A DNA stretch of 64,000 nucleotides from Triangularia verruculosa (lineage: Eukaryota > Ascomycota > Sordariomycetes > Sordariales > Podosporaceae), in contig MU863931.1 in NCBI GenBank assembly GCA_033296885.1, forward strand, positions 62,001 through 126,000, written 5' to 3'. The notes under the pieces were generated by a model, which saw only the letters and a program-made list of their open reading frames with translations, had not been told where the DNA came from and ran no database searches. Within the stretch, counting starts at the first letter, position 1. Every line of letters starts with the position of its first letter. A program made the translations under genes and the position numbers. This document shows, one piece after another, positions 37,184 through 50,293 of the stretch.

Positions 37184-38483
37184 GAGTTAATATCGAAATG
37201 TCTTGAGTCGATGGTGTTGATTGTTGATAGTAGCCAAAATAATTCAGGTCCAAGTCGAAGTAAACAGTTATAAGACGGGTGCTCTTATTGTAAGGTCAGG
37301 TAAGGTGAACAGCTCGTTGCTGATTCTGGAAATCCCAAAAGAGTGCGGGCCACCCTCGGGTTGAAGTAGTGTTCAATGACATGGGGTTTCTCCACGTTCA
37401 AGAAAGCGCAACAGCCTCGGACTCTTGTTTGCCAGCAGGCCACTATCCCAGTCGACCTCCCCCGCTGCGGGATTGACAGACAGCGACATGGTTTGATCTT
37501 CAATGAGCGGCCTTTGAACTCGGCCCGTCTCTTACTTGCGGAGTGATGTGGGCGGGAGGAACCTGTGCTTGAATTCCCCGCTGCGCCGTGCCGCGGGTGT
37601 GCCGTGTCGCTTGGCGCCGGTTCCAGATAGCTGGGTCGAGTTGTGTGCCCTGGCCGGGTCCGGGGTGAAACAGATCTGACGAGGTTCCCATATGGGGTCG
37701 GAGTGATGATGAGTTTATCTGGCTTGCTTGTTCATATGAACCATTGGAAAGAGAGCTGACGATGATGCTCCGAATCCGAAGTTCAAGGTTGGGTAGGTGT
37801 TAAGCCTGAGTGTGATGGACTGACTGCAATGAAGTTGGGATGAACACGATACAGCAAACTTCAGCATGCCAACTGCGCGCGGCTTGGCCTTCCTGGCGGC
37901 GGCCATCGCATTGACCCGTTCTGCAACCATCAACCCAGCATCTTAGTCATTACCAGTCTTTCGGCCTCGTGCGCATAATGAGCCATGGAAAAAGAAACTC
38001 GGGACTTGTGGGTGAATGTCTATGGTTGAAGGCAAATCCCTACCTCAGCCCCTGAATCTTCGAGTCGACCCCCGAGTTGCAAGCCTGAGTTCTATCTCGC
38101 CCACTATCAATCTGCCGTTGACGCCTCCCGTCTGGCGGCACAGCCCCCGCGAACCGGGACCGTGGCAGTGGCTGTTGTCATGACCTGGCGGCCAACTGCC
38201 GGCCCTATACCACCGCGATCTACCACATTGGGAAACGCTTGATCTCCTCCCTGCAGAAACCCCGGATCGACACTGCAGAGAAGACACGTGCCGAATTTCT
38301 GGTCCCAGAAATAGAATAGAGAAATAACTTGGAAACGGGAGCAGATGGGTGCGATGTGGGCCAGTATGAAAAGACACTCCGGATCGTGAGTGACGTGATA
38401 TGTCCTTCATAATAATACAGTGTTATACAAGTGCTTTTCCCATCCAAACACGTCATGAAACCCATAAATGTACCCAGCCAACA
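37184..38483. other. Gene-free spacer of 1.3 kb
   Basis: No supportable gene. Short minus-strand frames (37500-37691, 38045-38410) are arginine-rich and resemble nothing. GC content varies strongly along the stretch. No RNA gene or clear repeat seen. Confidence 0.45.
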
Positions 38484-39941
38484 CTAGAGCGAAGCATCCA
38501 AATACTTCCGCTGCTCCTGCATCGTCTGTCCCCAGTGCCTCAGCCTGGCCCGCATATTATACTCCCACTCCGGCAACGACACCAACTCCTGCAGAAACGG
38601 CCCCTCCTCGCCCGCCTCGCTTATCCTTATCCACGACGAGATGGCATTCAGCACCTTCAGCGAGTCCGCATCACAGTTGATGCCTGCTTGGCGCATCTCC
38701 TCGAACATGTTCAAAACCCCTTCGGCGTTTCCATATCGATACCACATGATCCTGACCAACTCGTTGCAAAACGGCGTGCTGACGCCCAGCACGTAGCTTG
38801 CCGGGCCGAGCTCCTTGACACGGGGTAGTATGTTCAAGGCCAATGGGGAGGGGTTGGTAAATCTCTGGTGGAACAGCCGGAGGGCAGCCAAAAGATAGCG
38901 GGGGTAAAGGGGACCGTAGATGTGCAGCGGGAACTTGTCATCCCCAGTGGTTGTTGTGTCCTCAGAGGTGGAAGCAGTCTTCTTGCCATTGCGCTTTTGC
39001 GCAGCCGCATCAGTTGATAGGACAGAGGGCTCCGGCTTGTCCAATCCGAACCGAACTATCATGGGGAAAACCTCCTTTTCCAAAATATCCCACAGCTCAA
39101 AGTCTGTCTTGGCAGCCTGCATCATTCCTTCCACTCGGGCCCGCTCGGCACGACGAAGGGCTTCGTGGCGGACCGACTTGGAAAGTGGGTTGAGTACCAT
39201 GTCGGGGTCCGCTCCAAGGCGAGAGGAGACGCTCTCTGGAGCCTCATCAGATTGTGCCAGGGGCGTGTCTCTCTGTTCAGTGATGTTAAGGGCCCTGCGG
39301 GCGGCGTCGCGGAGGGCGGGCGGGAAGCGCAGGAGGGCCTTGCTCCAGTCTTTGGTGTTTGCGGCTTGGGTCATTGGATGACGGCTGCCGTAGGGACGCT
39401 TGAGCTTCCTCGTGGATCTTGCCTCAACGTCGGCTGCGTCTTGCATGATGATGTCGATTGTGTCGGCTCCTGACGGCTGGGCTGGTGAAGTGGAGGATGC
39501 ATCATCGCTTTGAGGCCAGGTTTTACGGGTTGGTTCGAGGGAGGAAGGGTCTTGAGGAGAGGACGGCGCTTGCTTGGCAGTAATTTCTTCGAAGATGGCT
39601 TTGAAGACGTCGCGCTCTGTGGGGGTGATGGTTGACCGGTCGCCGGCTTCTGTGAGGAGGTGGTTCATCTCTCTTGGGGGCGGTCTCTCGTAATCCTCTG
39701 GAAGCTCGAAGGGAATAGATTCACTTTTAGGGGAGCTGGAAGAGGGGCCCCTTCTGCCCGGCATTATTCTGCTTGGGCGGGAAGCCCTCCTTGGGGGCAC
39801 ATACGAAGGCCTTCGGAGGGGCAGGCTCGTCGCAGTGGTGGTGTGCACAAAGGCTCGCAATGCTGGAGTTGGTACGCCATTTCGAGATATCCTCTGCAGG
39901 GTCCGTGTCTGGTAGAGGAATGGGAGCAGTGTAGTCGACAT
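38484..39941 (-). CDS. Mitochondrial Mtf2-like protein
   Basis: Single exon, 485 residues from the ATG at 39941. This start exposes a mitochondrial presequence (MSTTLLPFLYQTRTLQR, then FVHTTT); an in-frame ATG 34 codons upstream gives a leader with no targeting features. A long disordered region follows. The C-terminal 200 residues contain the conserved block FELWDILEKEVFPMIVRFGL, LYPRYLLAALRLFHQRF, LPRVKELGPASYVLG and MFEEMRQAGINCD, a helical repeat-like domain found at the C-terminus of fungal Mtf2/Nam1-related proteins. Yeast Mtf2 couples mitochondrial transcription and RNA processing. The call rests on those blocks recalled from the family. It shares a 430-bp divergent promoter with the CMR1 gene. 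Confidence 0.8.
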   Translation of the reverse strand: MSTTLLPFLYQTRTLQRISRNGVPTPALRAFVHTTTATSLPLRRPSYVPPRRASRPSRIMPGRRGPSSSSPKSESIPFELPEDYERPPPREMNHLLTEAGDRSTITPTERDVFKAIFEEITAKQAPSSPQDPSSLEPTRKTWPQSDDASSTSPAQPSGADTIDIIMQDAADVEARSTRKLKRPYGSRHPMTQAANTKDWSKALLRFPPALRDAARRALNITEQRDTPLAQSDEAPESVSSRLGADPDMVLNPLSKSVRHEALRRAERARVEGMMQAAKTDFELWDILEKEVFPMIVRFGLDKPEPSVLSTDAAAQKRNGKKTASTSEDTTTTGDDKFPLHIYGPLYPRYLLAALRLFHQRFTNPSPLALNILPRVKELGPASYVLGVSTPFCNELVRIMWYRYGNAEGVLNMFEEMRQAGINCDADSLKVLNAISSWIRISEAGEEGPFLQELVSLPEWEYNMRARLRHWGQTMQEQRKYLDASL

Positions 39942-40371
39942 TTTGAAGACAGAGGGGAAAGATTGGCGATCTCTGAATCTGTGATGAGTCTGTGGATGCC
40001 GAGCATGGGAATATCTCAATGCGCTGCCATCCAAAATTTCCACAGCATTTGCCTGCCGGGATGTTCAGACCGCGTACGCTAGGCTTCTCCGGTGCTAGTG
40101 TCTGCTAGTGTAGCGACCAGTGCTGTGGAGAATGTGGGGCAACAGCCGAGCAACCCCACCAGTTTTGCCCCGTGATTGCGCGACTGGATTGCAGCTGAGA
40201 GTCGCGGCGCGTCTTTGTTTAATTGATTTTCAGCTGCTGCCTGTGCGACAGTTCGCGTTCTGCTTTCTCTTTTCGCCCCCTTTTGCCATTGCTGAGATCT
40301 TCACAGCTGTTAACCCTTTTGATTAAACCGAGCCTCTTTTTGCTACTCGTGCCTTCTTCTGTAGTATCACA
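39942..40371. promoter_or_regulatory. Divergent promoter between Mtf2-like and CMR1 genes
   Basis: A 430-bp spacer between divergent starts; a CT-rich leader precedes the CMR1 ATG. No specific sites supported. Confidence 0.4.
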
Positions 40372-41999
40372 ATGCCGGTCAAGAAAGACCCCGGTATGAG
40401 CGCTTTCGAGCGCAAGCGGCTCGAAAACATCGCCGCCAACAATGCCATTCTGAGTGGAATTTCTGCGACGGCAGATAAAATCATTCCGTCGAAGCCCGCC
40501 ACCCCGAAATCAAGGCCAAAAAGAGCTGCTATCAAACGTGAGCTAGCCAAACCCACCACGCCTCCGGCAACAAGGAGGAGTACCAGGCTGGCTGGTGTTG
40601 GCGCAGACGACACCACGTTGAAGCGCAAGTTTGAGGTTGAACTCGAGGCCGAAGCTGAAAAGGCAAAGGCAAAGAAGCTCCGGGTCAATGGAGACCTCCA
40701 GCTAGAAAACATATCAGTGGAAGGGCGGAAATGGGAGGGTGGTGTCGATGGACTCGGGCTGTATAAGGGACTGTCGGTTCGCGGTGCGCAACCTGGTGTC
40801 AGAACATTTGACGAGGACGATGTTGCCGAGACTTCAGATGAGAACCTCAAGGAGCTGAGGTTGCGCATGCGCAATCTCAAGATGTACGAGAAATGGCCAG
40901 TTCAAGGTATGTTGTGCAAAGCGCTCTGGATCGCCAAGGGGCAAGCTTGACTAACTGCAAACAAGACATCAAACTGGTCCCTCAGCGAATCTACTCGATG
41001 GGCTTCCACCCAACCGAAGACAAACCAATCATCTTTGCCGGCGATAAGGAAGGGGCAATGGGTGTCTTTGATGCGTCCCAGGAGCCCGTCAAAACAGAAG
41101 ATGATGATGATGAAGAGGCCGAATATCCAGACCCAGTGATTTCGGCATTCAAGACACATTCTCGAACGATTACCGCGTTCCAGTTCTCCTCTGTCGACGC
41201 CAATGCGGTTTACACCTCGTCGTACGATTCGTCCATTCGCAAGCTGGACCTCGAAAAGGGCGTCTCCACCCAGCTGTTTGCGCCAGCAGATGCCAACGAA
41301 GACCTCCCCATCAGCGCGATAGACATACCGTCAGCCGAACCAAACATGATCATCTTTTCGACGCTGGAGGGCGCCCTCGGTCGCCACGATATCCGGACCA
41401 AAGCAGCTGATGCTGAAATCTGGGAGCTCACGGGGGGGCAAAAAATAGGAGGTTTTTCGCTCCACCCCCAGCATTCCCACCTCGCGGCGACTGCATCGCT
41501 GGATCGCACCCTGAAGATCTGGGACCTGCGCAAGATCCAGGGCAAGGGCGACATGAGAAAGCCGGCGTTGCTGGGCGAGCATTCGTCCCGCTTGTCTGTG
41601 TCGCATGCTAGCTGGAGCAGGGCTGGCCACGTTGCCACGTCTAGCTACGATGACACGATTAAGATCTACTCGTTCCCGGATGCTGGCTCCTGGAAAGCCG
41701 GTGCTGATTTGACGGATGAGCAGATGACGCCTTCACACCAGATTCGGCATAACAACCAGACTGGTCGCTGGGTGACCATCTTGAAGCCCCAATGGCAAAA
41801 GAATCCGTGGGACGGGATTCAAAAGTTTGCCATTGGCAATATGAACCGGTTCGTGGATATCTATGCGGCGGACGGAGAGCAGTTAGCACAGCTGGATGGA
41901 GAGGGCATCACGGCTGTGCCCGCTGTTGCGCATTTCCATCCCACGTTGGAGTGGGTTGCTGGTGGAAGTGCCAGTGGGAAGCTCTGTTTGTGGATGTAG
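40372..41999 (+). CDS. cmr1: CMR1, WD40 DNA-damage-binding protein
   Basis: CMR1 (yeast YDL156W) is a nuclear WD40 protein tied to DNA damage response, replication stress and quality control. Two exons (40372-40906, 40966-41999) with a 59-bp intron carrying a CTAAC branch site give 522 residues. The N-terminus is basic and disordered (MSAFERKRLENIAANNAIL is highly typical), followed by LRMRNLKMYEKWPVQDIKLVPQRIY split by the intron. WD repeats follow, for example TAFQFSSVDANAVYTSSYDSSIRKLDL, HSHLAATASLDRTLKIWDLR and HVATSSYDDTIKIY, ending LEWVAGGSASGKLCLWM. Length fits the family. Divergent from the Mtf2-like gene. Confidence 0.95.
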
Positions 42000-43192
42000 C
42001 TTGAGATGATACCATGTACATGTACAATTGTAGTGTAGGAGTCAATAGTAGTAGATGTCGTACCAACAAGCCATTATCCGAAACGATGTTGATAACTGTT
42101 GGGCCATCATCCGATCTTGCCATGCAGGACCCACCTTTTCTGATCACTTACAGCATGCGGCGGAGCAGGGCAAAAGCTGACGCCGCGTAGTGTACACTGT
42201 AGGCTCGTTGCTAGGTTAGGTACATACCTGGCGCCAACAGCCTTCTGCCGTTCCCCAGTCTCAGCATGCGCAATTTGGACGAGATAGATATAGGTCTGGC
42301 GTCGGTGAGTTTTCGTGGCTTGTTTCCTGTCTGTCTTGCATGTGACGCCATGCCCAGTCTTGGAGACACAAAGGGGAGCACGGGCTTGAGGTTGGCGTCA
42401 TGCGGTCCCACCCCCAGACTTGTGGCTATCGATAAGATAAGCGCGGTCTCCAACCACGTTCCAGCGCTGGAGAGGAACCATGGAAAGAGATGGCATTTTG
42501 CGAACACCTGATGCCATGTCGCCATATCTCTATCTAAATCTCTCTAACTCACGCCTCATAGCCCTGGACTCTCCTCTTGGTCAGACACCCCCCCTCCCCC
42601 ACAAAACCACAAATAATTATCACCAAAACCTTGGATAACGGCATTTGTCGAGATCCTGGGACAAGGTCGCGGCGGCTGTGGATTCCTCCTAGTTCCCTGT
42701 GAGACGGGCTAGCCCACTCCTGGCAAGGCATCCACTTGGCAGCAGACGCCCTGTCGTCGCCGTTCAGTGCGTGCATCAACTCGGACAGCGCACAACGGCG
42801 GCCACTCTCACTGGCCAACGCCTCTTTCGGTTTGTCCTGTCCTGTCCTGTCTTGTCTTGTCTTCTCCTGTCTTGCTCCATTGCTACCTAGATCGCACCGG
42901 TGATGCCGTGATGCCTCTCGAGTTCCATCCAACCCCCCAACCCCACCTGATAAGCCCTACGGTTCAGCGCTAGGCTCCCTTGGCTTGTATCGCAGCCATC
43001 ACCTGCCATCATCCCATCCAGCCTAGACCGCTGTCACCTTTCTACCAGGCATCCGACTCTCCGGTTCTCCTCCAACCTCCTATCCTGCCTGCCGTGGCAC
43101 GCAGCACTTCGGAACCGTCAGCTTTCGCCATCTGGCAGTACAAAGAGGCAGCACATCTTTGGACATCAGCAGCCGAAGTCCGGTAGCCCGCC
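42000..43192. other. Spacer and 5' leader region of ATG26
   Basis: About 1.2 kb with no supportable gene. A pentanucleotide tract (TCCTG/TCTTG) at 42834-42874 lies upstream of ATG26, probably in its promoter or 5' leader. Minus-strand frames at 42211-42525 and 42549-42932 resemble nothing. Confidence 0.5.
42834..42874 (+). repeat. TCCTG/TCTTG pentanucleotide microsatellite
   Basis: About eight units of a pentamer, TCCTG changing to TCTTG by C-to-T transition in later units. Located about 320 bp upstream of the ATG26 start. Confidence 0.85.
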
Positions 43193-46100
43193 ATGGCTAC
43201 TCCCAACCCGCCAGCGTCACCTGTCGACGCAGACCCAGCTGCTGAAGAAGGCAATACAACCACACAGCCTCCTGCCCCCACCGTCGCCCAGTCAGCCGGA
43301 GTGTCCAAGTCACAACACCTCACCCACCCTCCCCTATCACCGGCTGCCAGAGCCTCGAATGCCCCCAGCCACGACGGGCATAGCACTGCGCGCCGCGTGT
43401 CGAGAAAGCTGCAAAAGAGGCGCCATGACGACGAGCACACTCCCACCATGGAGCTCCCAGATTCACTCAAGCGACATGACGACCATGGAGACAGCGATGA
43501 GGAAGTGCTACGGCCCCAGGGCTACGGTGGTGGCATGTTCATGAACATGAACCAGAGCATATTTGGTCTCATCGCAGCAGCTGGCAGCCAGGCCGACTTT
43601 GGCGATCGCTTCCAAGGCCAGAGCTCAGACGAAGACGACGACGCTGGGCGGAATGATCCGATGGCCATGACGGTTGCTGGACACAAGGCCTTGCAACAAA
43701 AGCCTTCCGACAACATGGGAAGCCATCTCGCTCAGACGACAGTATTTAGGAAACAAGGCGCCACATCGCACAAGGCTGAAGGGCGGCATCGTAGAAAGAT
43801 ATCCGAAAGCCGTTTGTTACGCTCCGTGCCTGGACTTTCCAAGTTGACTCTAAAGGCCAAGTCGTCGCTAAAACCTTCCAAATCACAAGCTTTGGAAGAT
43901 GGAAAGCCCCAAGAGACGGACGATAGAGCAGACTCCTCTTCTACCTCGCAACCACAACCCCCCGAAGACACACCGACAATCGAGATCACTAGAACCGAAA
44001 GCCGGCAAACAGCACCCATTATGAGCCGGATGCTCGAGGCGCGCGCACAAATGGCTGCACGGCCAAGCTTCGACCTGGAGAGGCCCTCTGGTGAAGAAAC
44101 TCGAAGGCTGGAAGCTGGCGAAGCTGGCCCAACAGAACTCGCCAAGAGGCTCCAGGAAATCTTTCAGTTTGACAGCCCTGAAGAAGTAATCAACGGTATG
44201 TGCCGGGTCGAGCAAATGGGTATCGATACCAGAAGAGTGTTGGCTGATGTTGAAACGTCGTAGAATTCCCATGCTGGCTGCTTCAGAGTGTGCTACTTCA
44301 GGGATACATGTACATCACAGCAGGTCATGTTGCATTTTACGCATATCTGCCCAAGAAAGCCGTAAGACTTGCCCTCTCCCGCGAGCCATCTCTGTGCTAA
44401 TGTTTTTAGAACGAGGTGACCAAGTCAGGCTTCCTTGCCAAGTGCGGCAAGCATAATCCCAAATACAACCGGTACTTCTTCAGGCTCAAGGGAGATGTCC
44501 TGTCGTATTACAGAGACACTCAGAACCTCTACTTCCCGAGCGGCCAGATTGATCTTAGATACGGCATATCCGTCGAGATTACCGACAAGGACAAAGAGGG
44601 TGTCAATTTTACCATTGTGACCCATAAGAGAACCTACTACTTTAGGGCTGACAGCTCGTCAAGCGCGACGGAATGGGTCAAGAGCCTGCGAAAGGTCATC
44701 TTCAAATCACACAATGACGGCGACAGCGTCAAGATATCGTTGCCCATCGCGAACATTCTGGATGTCGAAGAAACTCAAATGCTGGGCTTTGCCGAGACTT
44801 GCAAGATACGGGTCATTGACAATGATGAGACGTATGCCATTGACGAGGTATGTCTCCCACTTTTTTTTCCGTCAGGCCCAACACTGACCGTCCTGGGTGA
44901 TTAGTACTTCTTTTCCTTCTTTAGCTTTAGCGAAGAAGCCATTGATGTTCTCAAGACTCTCGTGGAGGGTTCTTCCTCACAAACGCCAGGCCAGAATGAG
45001 CTCGACGATCCCGCCTCTGAGGCGCAGTCATCAAAGCAAACCAGCACGAGTGGCAGCCGCGAGCAAGCGCTTCGGCCTCTCAATACGCGTGGGGGCAAGG
45101 TCACCCAGGGCATCAAGACTACACTGTCGCCCATCTCGCCGGGACAACGCTCGCCTAGCTCACGGCCACATGTCGATGGGCCCCGCACTAGCTTTGACGG
45201 GTTCCGACCTTTCAGTCGGCGCAGTGTTGACGTGAGCCACGACGACATTGGAGGAAAATTGCCACGAAGAAGTTTCAGTGAACGCCAACACCCCCTCCAC
45301 AAGCGCGGTCTGTCAGAGAGCGGCGTCGATCTTGACCACGAGAAGCAGGAAGGAAGCGATTCCTATGTGCAAAGTTTAGAGGACCCCAGCCAAGCCAGCA
45401 TGTCTGCATTGATTGTCTCGGGCAGCAGTGAAGCCCCCTCGGCAAGCCAGATTCTCCGAGGGAGTGAAGTCTTCCACAATCCTGCCATTCACAGATCGGC
45501 ATCGGCACCACGGGCGCGGAATGAACCGCTGGCCCCTGAGGCCCCCGGAACTGTCAAGGCCTCCCGACCTTCGTCCACCGCAGCTCAGGTACACAACGAA
45601 GCAGAAAGAAACCCAGTGACACCAACGCTCCAAAACACGGCGACCATGGGAAGCTTCCCATTCAAAGGTGCGGGCGCATTGATGGGGTACCTGGATAGAC
45701 AGTCTAGGAGAATGAGCAACCTCCTAGCAACAGAATCTATGGGATACGTCGAAAAGGTGTCGGGCATGTGGAAGGGCGGCAAAAAACACTATGATGAACC
45801 TGCCGGCTTGAGGACCGATGAAGAAGATGCCGAGGACGACCCGGATGAGCGAGCGAGCCATGAAGCCCGGTTCAGGGAGCACTTTGCCCTGCCAAAGTCC
45901 GAGAAGCTCCAAGCTGCCTACTACGCGCACATGATGCGCGTACTCCCGCTCTATGGCAAAATTTACATTGGCAATCGTCATTTTTGCTTCCGCAGCCTTC
46001 TACCAGGCACCCGAACCAAGCTCGTTCTTCCTCTCAAGGACATCGAGAACGTTGACAAGGAGAAGGGATTTCGGTTCGGGTATGCTGGTCTGGTGGTGGT

Positions 46101-48077
46101 GATCCGCGGCCATGAGGAGCTCTTCTTTGAGTTCAACAGGGCCGAGATCCGCGATGACTGCACCATCACGGTTCTCCAGAACCTGGAAGCCACACGTTAC
46201 GTCCGTGACTCGGGTCTGTTGGATGCCGAAGAGACAGAAGATGCACAGGTTGCCGTGGCGGAGCGGGATGCGCTCAGAGAGGCACGGAATGAAGAGTTTC
46301 CCCATCACGAGGTCAGACTTCCCCATGAAGCGCATTGCGTCTCCGAGGCACCCACGATCCTCTTTGACGACCCCAAGGCGTCGATTCTCAACTTCAAGCC
46401 GAGCAAGTCAATGAAGATAACCTGTCTCACGATCGGGTCTCGTGGAGACGTCCAGCCATATATCGCACTTTGCAAGCGACTGATGAAGGACGGCCACCGC
46501 CCACGCATCTGCACCCACGCTGAGTTTCAGGGCTGGATTGAGAGCCACGGGATCGAGTTCCGTGCCGTAGGCGGCGACCCAAGCGAGCTGATGCGGCTCT
46601 GCATTCAGAACGGCACCTTCACCTGGGCATTCCTCAAGGAGGCCAACTCCACGATGCGCGGCTGGCTGGATGACCTCCTTGTCACTGCATGGGAGGCGTG
46701 CAAGGGCAGCGATCTTTTGATCGAATCACCCAGCGCCATGGCTGGCATTCACATCGCTGAGGCACTGGGCATCCCCTATTTTCGTGCCTTCACCATGCCG
46801 TGGACCCGCACTCGGGCTTACCCCCACGCCTTCATCATGCCTGGACAAAAGCTCGGAGGGGCCTACAACTACGTGACCTACACCTTGTTCGACAATGTGT
46901 TTTGGCAAACCACGGCTAGCCAGATCAACCGGTGGCGCAACAACCATCTCGGACTGCCAAACACGACGTTGGACAAGCTGCAGATCAACAAGGTCCCGTT
47001 CCTGTACAACTTTTCTCCGTTTGTGGTGCCGCCGCCCATCGACTTCAGCGATTGGATCCGCGTGACGGGATACTGGTTCCTCGACGAGGGCGATGACAAG
47101 AAGTGGCAGCCTTCCAAGGAGCTGCTGGACTTCATCGACAAGGCCCGGGCGGACGGGAAGAAGCTTGTCTACGTTGGTTTTGGGTCTATCATAGTGCCCG
47201 ACCCGGCCAAGATGACACAGGAGGTGATTGACGCCGTCCGGAAGGCAGACGTGAGGTGTATTCTCAGCAAAGGGTGGAGTGACCGTCTACCTGGCTCTGG
47301 TGAGGAGAAGATTCCTGGTTCAGAAGAAGCCAAGCCTGAGCCAAAGCTGCCCGAGGAGATTTTCCAGATTCAGTCGGCACCTCACGATTGGCTTTTTAAG
47401 CAGATTGACGCTGCTGCTCACCATGGAGGCAGTGGTACCACGGGTGCCAGTCTGAGAGCAGGTATTCCTACCATCATCAGACCGTTTTTCGGTGATCAAT
47501 TCTTCTTTGGCAGCCGTGTCGAGGACCTCGGGGTTGGAATCTGCCTAAAGAAGTGGGGGGCGAATTCTTTTGCGAGGGCTCTGTGGGAGGCTACCCACAG
47601 CGAGAGGATGATCGTCAAGGCCAGGGTGCTGGGAGAGCAGATTCGTAAGGTATGTTCTGTGATTGGGTCTGTTGGTTGTGAAGCGGCTGATGGTTGCTGA
47701 CATGTGAAAAACAGGAGAATGGGGCCGATACGGCGGTCCAATGCATCTACCGCGACATGGAATATGCCACCAATCTTATCCGGTCCAAGATGGGTAAGAA
47801 CCATCCTCGGACTGGCGAGACTGCGGGCACGATGGATGCCGACATCAACGAGGATGAGGAAGAGAGCTGGACGTTTGTAGGAGGCGATTCAGAGACGGTC
47901 GAGGACCTGAGCACGGAGGCGCTCATGAAGACGGTAGCGGACCTGAGGGATCTGCAGGCTTACCAGGGCGGCAATTCCGGCCATGGTGAGCACACATTGG
48001 CCAATCAAGTGGTGGGAGGAGCGGTAAGTGCTGGTATTGCCGGAGCGGAGGTGCTCAAGGGGAAGGGAGTGAGTTGA
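43193..48077 (+). CDS. atg26: ATG26, UDP-glucose:sterol 3-beta-glucosyltransferase
   Basis: Adds glucose to membrane sterols; in some fungi needed for pexophagy. Five exons (43193-44195, 44264-44361, 44410-44847, 44905-47649, 47715-48077) give 1548 residues. Introns are 68, 48, 57 and 65 bp. Domain order matches the family: disordered N-terminus; GRAM domain from about residue 320 (LAKRLQEIFQFDSPEEV, then FPCWLLQSVLLQGYMYITA over the first splice); PH domain from about 370 (VTKSGFLAKCGKHNPKYNRYF); long Ser-rich linker; second GRAM from about 836 (FREHFALPKSEKLQAAYYAHM); GT28 N-lobe from residue 1016 (MKITCLTIGSRGDVQPYIAL); and UDP-binding motif HHGGSGTT at about 1352. The C-terminal tail is acidic. 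All essential motifs are intact. Length is slightly above the yeast protein, due to the linkers. Confidence 0.97.
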
Positions 48078-50293
48078 TTGTGCTGCGGTGTCTTGGACGT
48101 TTCCAGTTTGCGTGCATTGGTGTCTGGTTTTTGGTTTGATGCAACGCCTGGCTTTTCTTTGGTCACAACAATATCCGATCACGACTGCGGTGATTGGATG
48201 AAACTATTGAGCTACTCGCTTGTACCTAGATGGGGAGAACATGGAGATTACTAACGGTATTTTATTTTCTTGTACAGGAACAGATTTGGAGGTTGATGTT
48301 TGGATGAGAAGGGGGTTACGACGCGGGAACTGGGCGTTTCTGGGTTACTTTGGTTTTCTCTTTTTTATTTTACCTCTTCGGGGCAAAGGGTGATCAGGAT
48401 CAGGGTCGACAGCACCTACCTATCTATCTACCTCGGGATCGACGAACACAGGCAACAGATACATACAGCAAACGGGGAGATACACTTTAATAGAGGGCTG
48501 GTGAGAGGAGACTGGATAAGGTGCCTGGGTTTCCGTGTTGCTTTTCTTTGCTCTTTTTTTTCCCTAGGGGATGATACTGCCTGCTGGGTGTATAGGTGGT
48601 GGGATTAATGATTATAAACATTATGCTATTTCTTCTGGGCTCAACAGTGATGATGATTCGATGTTGTGGATTGCTTGGATGGAAGAATGCTGATGGTTAT
48701 GTGACATGTGAAATACGGCAGGAATATTCCAATCATCTGAGAGATCGCAAGGACTATATGTATTGGGTGTCGGAAACAGATATAAGTTGACGGCATTCGA
48801 ATGGGTCTGGACTATATCCTGATTATTTTCAGTGTTTTCTTGCTCTGGGTTTCCAACTACTGACCACCATCTCCCACTTGTGACTGACGGGAGGAGAAGG
48901 TTTCTAGAAGAGACAAAGAACCATTGAGCATCTTGCTCGTGTCCCTTGTTTGCTAGTGTCCCGGCAGCAAAGCCTGAAAGACAAAGTGAATGCACACCAT
49001 TAAACGGAGAGCTTGCATTGCACGATGCAGTGAAGCTGTTCACTACCTATTCATTCACACTGGATGTTCACAAGTGTGAGAACGAAAACAGATTAGGCAG
49101 TGGCAGGATATTTCTTTTTGCCTCTGAAGGCAACAGTCGAGTTGCTGTGTCAGGAGACCTTGGCGGGGTGATGACGGACACAGACAAGGGGTGTGGGGGG
49201 TTGGATGATTGGTTGCGTCACGCCACTTTGACTTGGGGTTGGGTTGAGAGACAATAACATAAGGGCGATACTTGGATGTCAATGTCAGGTTGCAGGTTTA
49301 TGTTTCAATTAGAGTCCAGGAGAGATGGAGCAATGAGTCACAATATAATTGGAAATCCAAGTGTTGGGACTTTGCTTCGGTCGAGAGGAATGTGTTGACC
49401 ATGAAAGAAAGGGCAAGGAGAAGGCGAGTCAGGGGATTCATGGATGGAATGCTTTCTGTGAGGAGAGGGCGGCGAGCCACAGTTGATACCAGCCACAGAT
49501 GACCCCGCAACCGGGAGAGCAGCGAGCAAACGGTGGTGAGGATTGGCCAACCAAAGGCCGTCTTGAAGCGGAGGAGGCCCGGAAAGGGTACAAAAGGGCC
49601 TGCCCATCCCGCCCAATCTCCAATCTTCTTGGGGGCCCATGGCCCATCTTGACTTACACACGCACAACACCCCCCCGGATTGATTACATCACCATCTACT
49701 TTCGCTACACTACGAGACTACCTATACAGCCCCTCCAACAGTCGAGGATCTCAGCAACAGACAGGGAATCACTCACAACAGAAGTTATTCCATCTGTTCA
49801 TACCTCGTCCGACTTCCAGGTTTCCTCGTTTCGATATCCCCGACGGCGCAAAGTGGCTCGAGCGTTTCCGGCTGCTTGACGGTAAAAGACCAATCAGACT
49901 CCTTCTAGAAGCTTGGGCCCATCTCAGCTGCACGGCGCTAGGCCCCGTTCGGAACTGATAGCTCCCCACCTGCAGCTTCTCTTCGATTGCTGCAACCGAT
50001 TGTGAATTCGCAGAAGTCGCGATCCCAAAGGAACAAGTCGTGGAAGCCTCGGTTTTTATCCCAGCTTTCTACCACAACATCCATCCATCGGTTTTATTTT
50101 CCGCGTGTCGTCGCGCGATGGGCAGATCCTGGAAGCTTAATTCGTACGCTTTTCCCGCTTCCAGCTGATAATAATATGCTCCCCTTCTCTTCCAGAGCTT
50201 GAACACACAGCTGACCCATCACATTTGACAGCCGACTACCTTTTTTCGACTCACAATCATAAACCTCGTACGACACACACATAATCACAAACG
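48078..50293. other. Gene-free spacer of 2.2 kb before FCP1
   Basis: No supportable gene on either strand; open frames are short and overlapping. The 500 bp before FCP1 are CT-rich and probably form its promoter and leader. No tRNA, array or transposon terminus was recognised. It is unusually long for this gene-dense half of the window. Confidence 0.5.

Noticed and set aside
39942..40043. N-terminal extension of the Mtf2-like protein from the ATG at 40043
   Set aside because: It would mask the mitochondrial presequence starting at 39941 and has no targeting features.
42211..42932. Minus-strand open frames between CMR1 and ATG26
   Set aside because: No similarity to known families and they overlap a microsatellite and the probable ATG26 leader.
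48078..50293. Hidden gene in the 2.2-kb spacer before FCP1
   Set aside because: I looked for spliced protein-like pieces on both strands and found none; a long non-coding transcript cannot be excluded.
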